5,357 bases of DNA, taken from assembly GCA_017504325.1 (NCBI GenBank), contig JAFVRL010000233.1, positions 1-5,357 of the forward strand, given 5' to 3'. Positions 1 through 4,604 of the stretch are shown piece after piece. Each line of letters starts with the position of its first letter. The first letter of the stretch is position 1. This DNA is from Lentisphaeria bacterium (GTDB lineage Bacteria; Verrucomicrobiota; Lentisphaeria; Victivallales; UBA1829). The notes below the pieces were generated by a model. That model saw nothing but the letters and a program-made list of their open reading frames with translations. It ran no database searches and was not told the DNA's origin. Made by a program: the position numbers and the translations under genes.

Positions 1-167
1 ATGGAAGAGATATTTTTTTCCAATGCCTCCGCCATAGCGGAAAGCCATCTATCCTTTTCTGCAGAAGAAGCACACCCCAGAAGCAAAGCACTCTTCCTTG
101 CTTTCCGGCACATTGCCTCTACATCCCGATTACCGGTATGTATGTTTTTTTCCTGTTCTGTACTCAC
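1..167 (-). CDS. proA: Glutamate-5-semialdehyde dehydrogenase (gamma-glutamyl phosphate reductase), N-terminal part
   Basis: ProA reduces gamma-glutamyl phosphate to glutamate-5-semialdehyde with NADPH, the second step of proline synthesis, in the cytoplasm. Only the first 55 codons are present; the rest lies to the left of the window (the family is about 415-430 residues). The visible protein begins MSTEQEKN. It then has a helical stretch with DVEAMCRKARKSALLLG (residues about 16-32) and AEKDRWLSAMAEALEKN (about 36-52). This matches the usual ProA N-terminus, in which a 'RRAKAAARAL' helix is followed by 'KNAALLAMADALE'. The catalytic cysteine is not in the window. I chose the GTG at 165-167 because AAGGA lies 9 bases upstream and the protein then starts MSTEQ as in many ProA proteins. 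A second GTG at 171-173 is in frame, but the same AAGGA is then too close. No in-frame ATG lies upstream. Identification rests on this short N-terminus, so it is good but not certain. Confidence 0.8.
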   Translation of the reverse strand, partial: MSTEQEKNIHTGNRDVEAMCRKARKSALLLGCASSAEKDRWLSAMAEALEKNISS

Positions 168-176
168 GCTCACCCA

Positions 177-194
177 TCCTTGCCGTTCCCGGCA
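177..194 (-). promoter_or_regulatory. proA ribosome-binding site beside a GNRA-loop hairpin
   Basis: On the minus strand TGCCG (194-190), GGAA loop (189-186) and CGGCA (185-181) form a perfect 5-bp hairpin with a GNRA-type tetraloop. The Shine-Dalgarno AAGGA (181-177) starts on the last base of the stem and lies 9 bases before the GTG start. This decides the start codon choice. Whether the hairpin influences translation is unknown. Confidence 0.45.
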
Positions 195-221
195 TGAAGC
201 AATTATTTTTTTACTCCATTT

Positions 222-249
222 AAAATACAGTTACCCTATTTTTTTTCAA
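222..249 (-). promoter_or_regulatory. Probable proA promoter
   Basis: Read on the minus strand, TTGAAA (249-244) is followed after 16 bases by TATTTT (227-222), a fair sigma-70-type pair. Transcription would start near 215, giving a leader of about 48 bases before the GTG at 167. The region is A+T rich, so a chance match is possible, but it is placed correctly for a gene that follows a terminator. Confidence 0.42.
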
Positions 250-355
250 CTGCATAAACAGGAAAAATCAGGGGAAAATATAAAATTTTTCTGCATTTTT
301 TTCCCGCAGAAGACTTGATTTTTTTAAAGAATGTGCATTGCAGTCATTTTCATGT

Positions 356-383
356 AAAAATGAAAGGGGAAAGCCGCCTTCCC
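356..383 (-). terminator. Likely rho-independent terminator of the importer gene
   Basis: On the minus strand GGGAAGG (383-377), loop CGG and CTTTCCC (373-367) pair as a 7-bp stem with one G-T wobble. They are followed by a broken T tract, CTTTCATTTTT (366-356). It lies about 100 bases past the importer stop codon and before proA. The T tract is interrupted and the stem shares three bases with a neighbouring hairpin (381-410), so the call is moderate. Confidence 0.5.
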
Positions 384-410
384 GATTTCTGCCCGGAGGC
401 AGGAACCGGG
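381..410 (-). other. Stable hairpin with UNCG tetraloop downstream of the importer gene
   Basis: On the minus strand, positions 410-398 pair with 393-381 over 13 positions, with one G-T wobble (406/385) and one C-A mismatch (403/388). The inner stem CTGCC/GGCAG closes a TCCG loop, an UNCG-type tetraloop that is unusually stable in RNA. It has no T tract of its own, and its last three bases also form the foot of the terminator-like hairpin. It could protect the 3' end of the mRNA or act in termination. Confidence 0.5.
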
Positions 411-421
411 AGAGGAACTTC

Positions 422-451
422 CGGCAGAAGATGTTGATACAACTGCTGCCG
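422..451 (-). other. Hairpin just after the importer stop codon
   Basis: On the minus strand CGGCAG (451-446) pairs with CTGCCG (427-422). Inside it GTTG (443-440) pairs with CAAC (436-433) around a 3-base loop, separated from the outer stem by a 2/5-base internal loop. It begins 28 bases past the stop codon and has no T tract. It is probably a 3' untranslated RNA structure. Confidence 0.4.
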
Positions 452-479
452 CAAAACCGTTCCCTCCTCCCTTTTTTCC

Positions 480-3056
480 TTACTTTCCGGTGGTCTTGAA
501 CTCCATACGGGAAAGGCGCTTCAGATTCTGGACAGTAAAGAGGATCGTCATAGTTCCCAATACCCATGCCATGGAGATGGCACTGCCGAAACGCAAATTC
601 GTATAGGCCTCTTTGAAGATATGCAGTTCCGCCACTTCCGTATTGGCTCTTCCGAAGGTCATAATCAGGATCATCCCGCCGGATTGGGAAGCGGAAATAA
701 AAGCCCCCACAAAGTTGATGATGATAAGTGCTTTCAGGGTGGGAAGCGTTACATGCCAGATCTTCTGGAAGAAATTAGCACCGTCGATCTCAGCAGCTTC
801 GTATGTATCATCCGGCACCCCTTTCAAGGCGGCAAGATAGATCAGACAGCCGGGTCCGGCATGTGCCCAGATTGTGGGGATCACGCAGGCAAACATTGCC
901 CATGTTGCATCCTCCAGCCACGCAATGGGTTCAAAAGAAATCCCGGCAAGTCCGAGGATCCCGGAAATAACCTGATTGAGAATACCGGAAGAACCGCTCT
1001 GATAGAAAAGTCTCCACATGAAGATCACTACCAGTCCGCTCATCACCGCAGGCAGATAGAACACGGTACGGTAGAAGATCTTTCCGCAGGAGACCTCCTG
1101 AAGCAGAATGGCAAGAACAATAGGAGCAAGAAACCCCAGTGTAAGCAGATAGGACATATACCGGAAAGTATTCCAGATGGATGCCCACCATTCATCGCTG
1201 AACAGGACTCCGGCAAGGTTGGAAAGTCCCACCCAGTGACTGTCCCCCACCACCCGGTAATCCTGAAACAGGATCTGGGAACCGGAATACATGGGATAAT
1301 ATGTCCAGAGAAGAATACTCAAAAGAGCAGGCAGCATGATCAGATATCCCAGCCAGTTTTTCCGGAACTGCCACCCTTTTTTCTTGCCGGAATAAGAATC
1401 TTTCGGAGAAAACACCTGCCAGATATTGTAAATCACGAAACAGAAGAGAGCCAGGATACAGACTGCAACAATGGAAGTAACAAGAAGCTGTTTTCTGCGG
1501 ATATCCGGCGGAATATTCCCGATCATACGGAAATTGGTACGGTCTTCCGCATTCTTCAGAAGTTTCTGAAGGATCTGCAAACGCTTTTCCCGGATCTCCG
1601 GAGCATCCCCCAGAGGCAGTTTTCCCTCTCTGGCAAGCTGGCGCGCCTCATCCAGAGGCTTGGTCATGTAAAGATAGACCAGCTGACAGTTTCTTCCATA
1701 AGGCTCTGGTTTGCCGTAACGGATGGAGTTGTTGTACGCCTCCTCCCAGCCTTTCGGGAAAAATTTAAGATACTCTTCATATCCGAACTTCCGTAAATAT
1801 TCCGGGCTCAACTGACGCCCCAGGCCCAGTTTCACCATCTCATCCGCATAGATCTTTTTCGCTTCATCAGAATTGTAGAAACGGATATATCTCCAGGCGG
1901 CATCCCGGATCTCCTGCGCAGAAACAAGTTCCCCTCCGGAATTCCGTCTTGCTGTGATCCCGGCAAAGATCCCGGTAACAGAAGCATTCACTTCTGTCGC
2001 ATGACTTCCGGCAGGTCCTGTGGGAAAGGAGGCGATCCCGACAAGAGCCGGATCCACATCCCCGCCCATGGATTCTGTACGCAGATAATTGGAGTACATC
2101 CCCACTTTTCCCGCCTGCAAAGCAAGAGCCACGCTGCGTTTATCCGCATTTGCTGTTGTATAACCGTGCTGAACGACTCCGTCGGCATCCACCCAGCGTT
2201 CGGTAAGAAGCCGGATATAGAAATCCAATCCGATGGCGGCCTCCCGGCTGCCGAACGCAGCACGCCATTTCCCGTCTTTATCCTGAACGACAGCTTCACC
2301 GCCGGCACCCCACAAATAAGGCAGGAAATCCCATGCCCCCTGATCACCGGCATATACATTCATACCGTAACGGTCGCGGGCAGGATCGGAAAGCACACGG
2401 GCATAAGCAAGAAATTCCTCCCAGTTTTTCGGCGGTCTTTCAGGATCAAGTCCGGCATCCTGAAAAAGGTCTTTACGCCAGAAAAGTGCGCGGGTGGAAA
2501 TGTAATGGTTCAATCCCCAGATATGCAGACCGGGTTTGAATTTTCCTATACCGGGTCCCTCCCGGTAAAGAACGGGCTGAACAGCGGGGGGAAGTGTGGA
2601 AAGGTATTTCTTTATACTGCCGAATTCTTTTATCACATAGTCATCCAGAGGATACATGAAATTCTGTTGTATGTAGGTATCGGACATACGGAAGTTCAGA
2701 GGAAGGATATCCGGAGCTGCCCCGCCGGCAATAGCAAGCATGAGTTTGGATTCCCAGCCGATATTGGGAATGGAAATACCGCTGAACTGGGATAATTCAA
2801 TATCCGGATTCCTGCGCAGAAATTCACTTTGAAGAGCCAATGCCACTTTTGTTGCCGCCGTGGTATTTTTCGGATCCGGCATACTGGTCACCCGCAGCGG
2901 GATCATTTTAGCTCCGGATTTTGCAGCAAAACCGGCATTTTTCTCCGCGCCTCTCATTTCCGTCAAAAAGCAGAAACAAAGTATCAGAATGATCAATCCC
3001 GGAATATAACGGAACACAACGGACTTTTTCAGCAAAGAATATTTCCCTTCTTTCAT
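480..3056 (-). CDS. Carbohydrate ABC importer: substrate-binding protein fused to MalF-type permease
   Basis: An 858-residue fusion that should capture a sugar or oligosaccharide outside the inner membrane and form half of the import channel. Residues 1-10 are basic and 17-32 hydrophobic: a signal peptide or uncleaved anchor with no lipobox. Residues about 50-510 are a cluster-1 binding protein, with GGAAPDILPLNF (111-122), the ALFWRKDLFQDAGLDPERPP block (190-209), WEEF (212-215) and AAWRYIRFYNSDEAKKIYADE (386-406). One helix follows at 523-543, then a basic cytoplasmic linker (551-567). The permease occupies 568-845 with about six helices and a full EAA loop, EAAEIDGANFFQKIWHVTLP (753-772), which docks the ATPase. 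I chose the ATG at 3056 because AGAGGTGG lies 6 bases upstream and a signal segment follows; the 49 codons of open frame before it cover the promoter. No partner permease or ATPase is adjacent. Substrate unknown. Confidence 0.9.
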   Translation of the reverse strand: MKEGKYSLLKKSVVFRYIPGLIILILCFCFLTEMRGAEKNAGFAAKSGAKMIPLRVTSMPDPKNTTAATKVALALQSEFLRRNPDIELSQFSGISIPNIGWESKLMLAIAGGAAPDILPLNFRMSDTYIQQNFMYPLDDYVIKEFGSIKKYLSTLPPAVQPVLYREGPGIGKFKPGLHIWGLNHYISTRALFWRKDLFQDAGLDPERPPKNWEEFLAYARVLSDPARDRYGMNVYAGDQGAWDFLPYLWGAGGEAVVQDKDGKWRAAFGSREAAIGLDFYIRLLTERWVDADGVVQHGYTTANADKRSVALALQAGKVGMYSNYLRTESMGGDVDPALVGIASFPTGPAGSHATEVNASVTGIFAGITARRNSGGELVSAQEIRDAAWRYIRFYNSDEAKKIYADEMVKLGLGRQLSPEYLRKFGYEEYLKFFPKGWEEAYNNSIRYGKPEPYGRNCQLVYLYMTKPLDEARQLAREGKLPLGDAPEIREKRLQILQKLLKNAEDRTNFRMIGNIPPDIRRKQLLVTSIVAVCILALFCFVIYNIWQVFSPKDSYSGKKKGWQFRKNWLGYLIMLPALLSILLWTYYPMYSGSQILFQDYRVVGDSHWVGLSNLAGVLFSDEWWASIWNTFRYMSYLLTLGFLAPIVLAILLQEVSCGKIFYRTVFYLPAVMSGLVVIFMWRLFYQSGSSGILNQVISGILGLAGISFEPIAWLEDATWAMFACVIPTIWAHAGPGCLIYLAALKGVPDDTYEAAEIDGANFFQKIWHVTLPTLKALIIINFVGAFISASQSGGMILIMTFGRANTEVAELHIFKEAYTNLRFGSAISMAWVLGTMTILFTVQNLKRLSRMEFKTTGK

Positions 3057-3062
3057 AAATTT

Positions 3063-3070
3063 CCACCTCT
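3063..3070 (-). promoter_or_regulatory. Shine-Dalgarno of the importer gene
   Basis: AGAGGTGG on the minus strand (3070-3063) ends 6 bases before the ATG at 3056-3054. This strong match fixes the start and rules out the upstream in-frame ATG at 3203. Confidence 0.85.
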
Positions 3071-3095
3071 TTTTGTATGGATTGAGCAGATTTTG

Positions 3096-3121
3096 TAAAT
3101 ATTGCCAATATGTAATATTTA
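3096..3121. repeat. Inverted repeat across the importer transcription start
   Basis: TAAATATT (3096-3103) and AATATTTA (3114-3121) are exact reverse complements separated by 10 bases. Nested between and overlapping them is ATATTG-C-CAATAT (3099-3111). The predicted start point (near 3116) lies inside the repeat, a typical place for a repressor operator. The A+T richness makes chance repeats likely, so the functional reading is tentative. Confidence 0.35.
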
Positions 3122-3122
3122 T

Positions 3123-3151
3123 ATTATAACAGAAGAATAAGGGCATTTCAA
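3123..3151 (-). promoter_or_regulatory. Importer gene promoter (near-consensus sigma-70 type)
   Basis: On the minus strand TTGAAA (3151-3146) is followed by exactly 17 bases and then a perfect TATAAT (3128-3123). Transcription should start near 3116, giving a leader of about 60 bases. This is the best promoter in the window. A 22-bp palindrome abuts its -35 element and another inverted repeat covers the start point, so it is probably regulated. Confidence 0.75.
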
Positions 3152-3172
3152 GTATTTTTTGCAAAAAATACT
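3151..3172. promoter_or_regulatory. Perfect 22-bp palindrome, probable regulator-binding site
   Basis: Positions 3151-3161 (AGTATTTTTTG) are the exact reverse complement of 3162-3172 (CAAAAAATACT), with no spacer. The site touches the -35 hexamer of the importer promoter, and its centre falls about 45 bases before the expected transcription start. This suits a dimeric activator next to RNA polymerase, or a repressor that blocks access. GGCAT (3142-3146) and ATGCC (3180-3184) flank it as an imperfect outer repeat. It has no T tract placed for a terminator of any adjacent gene. The regulator is not in the window. Confidence 0.6.
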
Positions 3173-3235
3173 GTTCTTTATGCCATTTTTCTTGGTAAGT
3201 CATTCCGGAACGGAGAAAAATTCAGAATATTGAGG

Positions 3236-3304
3236 TAATTTCAAAAGTCCTCAAAAATCTTTAAACGCATCTGCTTTGATTTCTTTAAATGAATTTTGAA
3301 ATTA
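3236..3304. repeat. 11-bp inverted repeat TAATTTCAAAA / TTTTGAAATTA in the divergent region
   Basis: TAATTTCAAAA at 3236-3246 reappears as its exact reverse complement at 3294-3304, 47 bases away. The same 11-mer occurs again at 4522-4532 before the efflux adaptor gene. A smaller inverted repeat, TTGAGG (3230-3235) and CCTCAA (3249-3254), encloses the first copy. These could be binding sites for one regulator or simply A+T-rich coincidence. Confidence 0.35.
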
Positions 3305-3323
3305 TCTCCATTTCAAACATAAA
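3295..3323 (+). promoter_or_regulatory. Possible distal argC promoter with inverted repeat
   Basis: TTGAAA (3296-3301), a 16-base gap and CATAAA (3318-3323) form a mediocre promoter reading toward argC. The inverted repeat TTTGAAAT (3295-3302) and ATTTCAAA (3310-3317) covers its -35 element and spacer with 7 bases between arms. The stretch could therefore be an operator rather than a promoter. Confidence 0.25.
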
Positions 3324-3377
3324 GGGAAAAGGTTTTCTTTTTATTGGAAAAGAAGACAGGCATCAGGATTTTTCTAT

Positions 3378-3405
3378 TTGATTTCCCGGAAAAACAGAGT
3401 ATATT
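3378..3405 (+). promoter_or_regulatory. Probable argC promoter
   Basis: TTGATT (3378-3383), a 16-base spacer and TATATT (3400-3405) fit a sigma-70-type promoter. Transcription would start near 3412, leaving a leader of about 73 bases. The spacer contains a small inverted repeat, TTTCC-C-GGAAA (3382-3392), which would be well placed for a repressor. Confidence 0.5.
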
Positions 3406-3422
3406 AAAAGAATACAACTCAC

Positions 3423-3462
3423 GGCAGGGTCGAAGTCTCCTGCCACAAAGACGGCATTGCCG
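3423..3462 (+). promoter_or_regulatory. Structured argC mRNA leader with two hairpins
   Basis: GGCAGG (3423-3428) pairs with CCTGCC (3439-3444) around a 10-base loop, and CGGC (3452-3455) pairs with GCCG (3459-3462) around a 3-base loop. GGCA of the first stem (3423-3426) could instead pair with TGCC at 3458-3461, so alternative folds are possible. There is no T tract, so this is not a simple attenuator. It does not match a riboswitch class I recognise. Confidence 0.35.
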
Positions 3463-3484
3463 GAACAAAAAGAAAGAATTAAAA

Positions 3485-4420
3485 ATGACAACAAAAGTAT
3501 TCATCGACGGGAAGGCCGGTACCACCGGACTTCGGATCTGTGACCGGCTCCAGAGCCGCAGCGACATCACCTTGCTTACTCTCTCCGAAGAGGACAGAAA
3601 AGACCCGGCAAAACGCAAAGAAATGCTCAATAAATGCGATATTGCTTTTCTCTGTCTTCCTGACGATGCCTCCAGAGAAGCCGTTTCCATGATCGAAAAC
3701 GATTCTGTTGTGGTATTGGATACCTCCACAGCCCACAGAACTTTAAGCGACTGGACTTACGGTTTCCCGGAACTTTCCCCGGAATCTTTCAATAAAGTAG
3801 CCGCATCCAAAAGGATCGCAGTCCCCGGCTGTCATGCCAGCGGATTTATTGCATTGGTCAAACCTCTTATCGAAAAAGGTCTGATTTCTGAAAACGCCCT
3901 TCTTACCTGCCACAGTATCACCGGTTACAGCGGAGGCGGAAAAAAGATGATCGCCGAATATGAAGATCCCGCAAGACCGGATACATTCAACGCTCCCAGA
4001 CAGTATGCGCTCACCCAGCAGCACAAACACCTGAAAGAGATGAATGCGGTCACCGGATTGAAGACAGCTCCCGTGTTCTGTCCCATTGTGGATGGCTTTT
4101 ACAGCGGTATGCTGGTAACTGTCCCCCTCTTCAAAGAACAGCTCCTCAACGGTGCAACCATTGATGATGTGAAAAAGGTTTACAAAGATCTTTATACGAC
4201 AGAAATCGTAAAGTATGAGGAAAACGCTTCAGAAAACGGGCTGCTTTCCGCAAACAAACTGAAAAATAAAGATTCCATGCAGATCACAGTGGAAGGAAAT
4301 GAAGACCGTATGCTGCTTATTGCCCGCTATGACAATCTGGGCAAAGGTGCTTCCGGTGCCGCAGTGGAATGTATGAATATTGTAATGAAAAAAGATCCGG
4401 CAACGGGTCTGGATATTTGA
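3485..4420 (+). CDS. argC: N-acetyl-gamma-glutamyl-phosphate reductase (short, type 2 form)
   Basis: ArgC reduces N-acetyl-glutamyl 5-phosphate to N-acetylglutamate semialdehyde with NADPH, the third step of arginine and ornithine synthesis, in the cytoplasm. The 311-residue length matches the short type 2 family. The NADP-binding loop is GKAGTTGLRI (residues 9-18). The catalytic cysteine is C116 in VPGCHASG (113-120). Further conserved blocks are SITGYSGGGKKMI (144-156), the likely catalytic histidine region QQHKHLKEM (178-186), and DNLGKGASGAAVECMN (283-298) near the C-terminus. I chose the ATG at 3485 because the protein then begins MTTKVFIDGKAGTTG as in the family. The open frame continues 47 codons upstream, but that part covers the promoter and leader. 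The ribosome-binding site is weak (AGAAAG, 3471-3476). It stands alone with its own terminator and is not next to other arg genes here. Confidence 0.93.
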   Translation: MTTKVFIDGKAGTTGLRICDRLQSRSDITLLTLSEEDRKDPAKRKEMLNKCDIAFLCLPDDASREAVSMIENDSVVVLDTSTAHRTLSDWTYGFPELSPESFNKVAASKRIAVPGCHASGFIALVKPLIEKGLISENALLTCHSITGYSGGGKKMIAEYEDPARPDTFNAPRQYALTQQHKHLKEMNAVTGLKTAPVFCPIVDGFYSGMLVTVPLFKEQLLNGATIDDVKKVYKDLYTTEIVKYEENASENGLLSANKLKNKDSMQITVEGNEDRMLLIARYDNLGKGASGAAVECMNIVMKKDPATGLDI

Positions 4421-4458
4421 TATTTTTCTGTAAACTCCTTTTCCGGAGAATGCTAAAA

Positions 4459-4511
4459 CGGACTTTTGACGCAATCCTGCTGTCAAAGGCTCCGGCAAGT
4501 TGTTTATTTTG
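4459..4511 (+). terminator. Probable rho-independent terminator after argC
   Basis: CGGAC plus TTTTGAC (4459-4470) pairs with 4482-4494, giving 12 pairs including one T-G wobble, with C4490 bulged and an 11-base loop. A T-rich tail, TTGTTTATTTT (4500-4510), follows after five bases. It starts about 40 bases past the argC stop, which separates argC from the downstream gene. The loop is large and the T tract is not contiguous. Confidence 0.55.
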
Positions 4512-4532
4512 AAAAATATTTTAATTTCAAAA
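4507..4532. repeat. Inverted repeat TTTTGAAA-N10-TTTCAAAA before the adaptor gene
   Basis: TTTTGAAA (4507-4514) and TTTCAAAA (4525-4532) are exact reverse complements with 10 bases between them. The right arm is part of the 11-mer TAATTTCAAAA (4522-4532) also found twice in the divergent region. It lies directly upstream of the putative -35 element of the adaptor promoter, so it could be a regulator site. It also overlaps the tail of the argC terminator. Confidence 0.4.
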
Positions 4533-4539
4533 CAATATT

Positions 4540-4567
4540 TTGATCTGTGTATGCGTTTTGTTATACA
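4540..4567 (+). promoter_or_regulatory. Possible promoter of the efflux adaptor gene
   Basis: TTGATC (4540-4545), a 16-base spacer and TATACA (4562-4567) resemble a sigma-70 promoter, with a start near 4574. The match is moderate (4 of 6 in each hexamer). The A+T-rich surroundings offer alternatives, including TAAAAT just downstream. Confidence 0.38.
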
Positions 4568-4591
4568 GAAACAGATAAAATATCAAAAGAA

Positions 4592-4597
4592 AAGGAG
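4592..4597 (+). promoter_or_regulatory. Shine-Dalgarno of the efflux adaptor gene
   Basis: AAGGAG lies 7 bases before the ATG at 4605, an almost ideal ribosome-binding site that fixes the start. Confidence 0.85.
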
Positions 4598-4604
4598 TAA
4601 AGAA

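Larger units (their letters stand above)
168..479. other. Intergenic region between the importer gene and proA
   Basis: This 312-base stretch has no convincing gene on either strand. The importer-proximal half (about 356-451) is G+C-richer and packed with hairpins; the proA-proximal half is very A+T rich and carries the proA promoter. A weak 6-bp hairpin, TTCTGC (289-294) with GCAGAA (306-311) and an 11-base loop, has T-rich sequence on both sides and might add to termination. Short open frames here lack a ribosome-binding site and any family resemblance. Confidence 0.6.

Noticed and set aside
1..318. Plus-strand 105-codon open frame at the window start
   Set aside because: Its first half is antisense to proA, which has clear family sequence on the minus strand, and its second half is low-complexity A+T-rich intergenic DNA that holds the proA promoter.
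268..567. Minus-strand 99-codon open frame overlapping the importer 3' end
   Set aside because: It is out of frame with the permease, covers the hairpin-rich 3' region, has no Shine-Dalgarno, and its composition looks non-coding.
621..1796. Long 391-codon plus-strand open frame opposite the permease
   Set aside because: It lies entirely antisense to the permease half, which carries an unmistakable EAA loop and membrane helices. The antisense product has no recognisable domain and no ribosome-binding site, and the open frame follows from the codon use of the real gene.
2001..2795. 264-codon plus-strand open frame opposite the binding-protein domain
   Set aside because: It is a shadow of the substrate-binding coding sequence, with no start signal and no family resemblance.
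3151..3172. Reading the 22-bp palindrome as a terminator
   Set aside because: It lies between two divergent gene starts, so no gene ends there, and the A/T arms form a weak stem without the usual G+C core. A regulator-binding site is more plausible.
3057..3203. 49-codon N-terminal extension of the importer protein
   Set aside because: The extension covers the promoter and 5' leader, while a strong Shine-Dalgarno lies 6 bases before the ATG at 3056, where a signal-type segment begins.
3344..3484. 47-codon N-terminal extension of ArgC
   Set aside because: The extension would span the best argC promoter and two leader hairpins, and the family N-terminus starts at the ATG at 3485.
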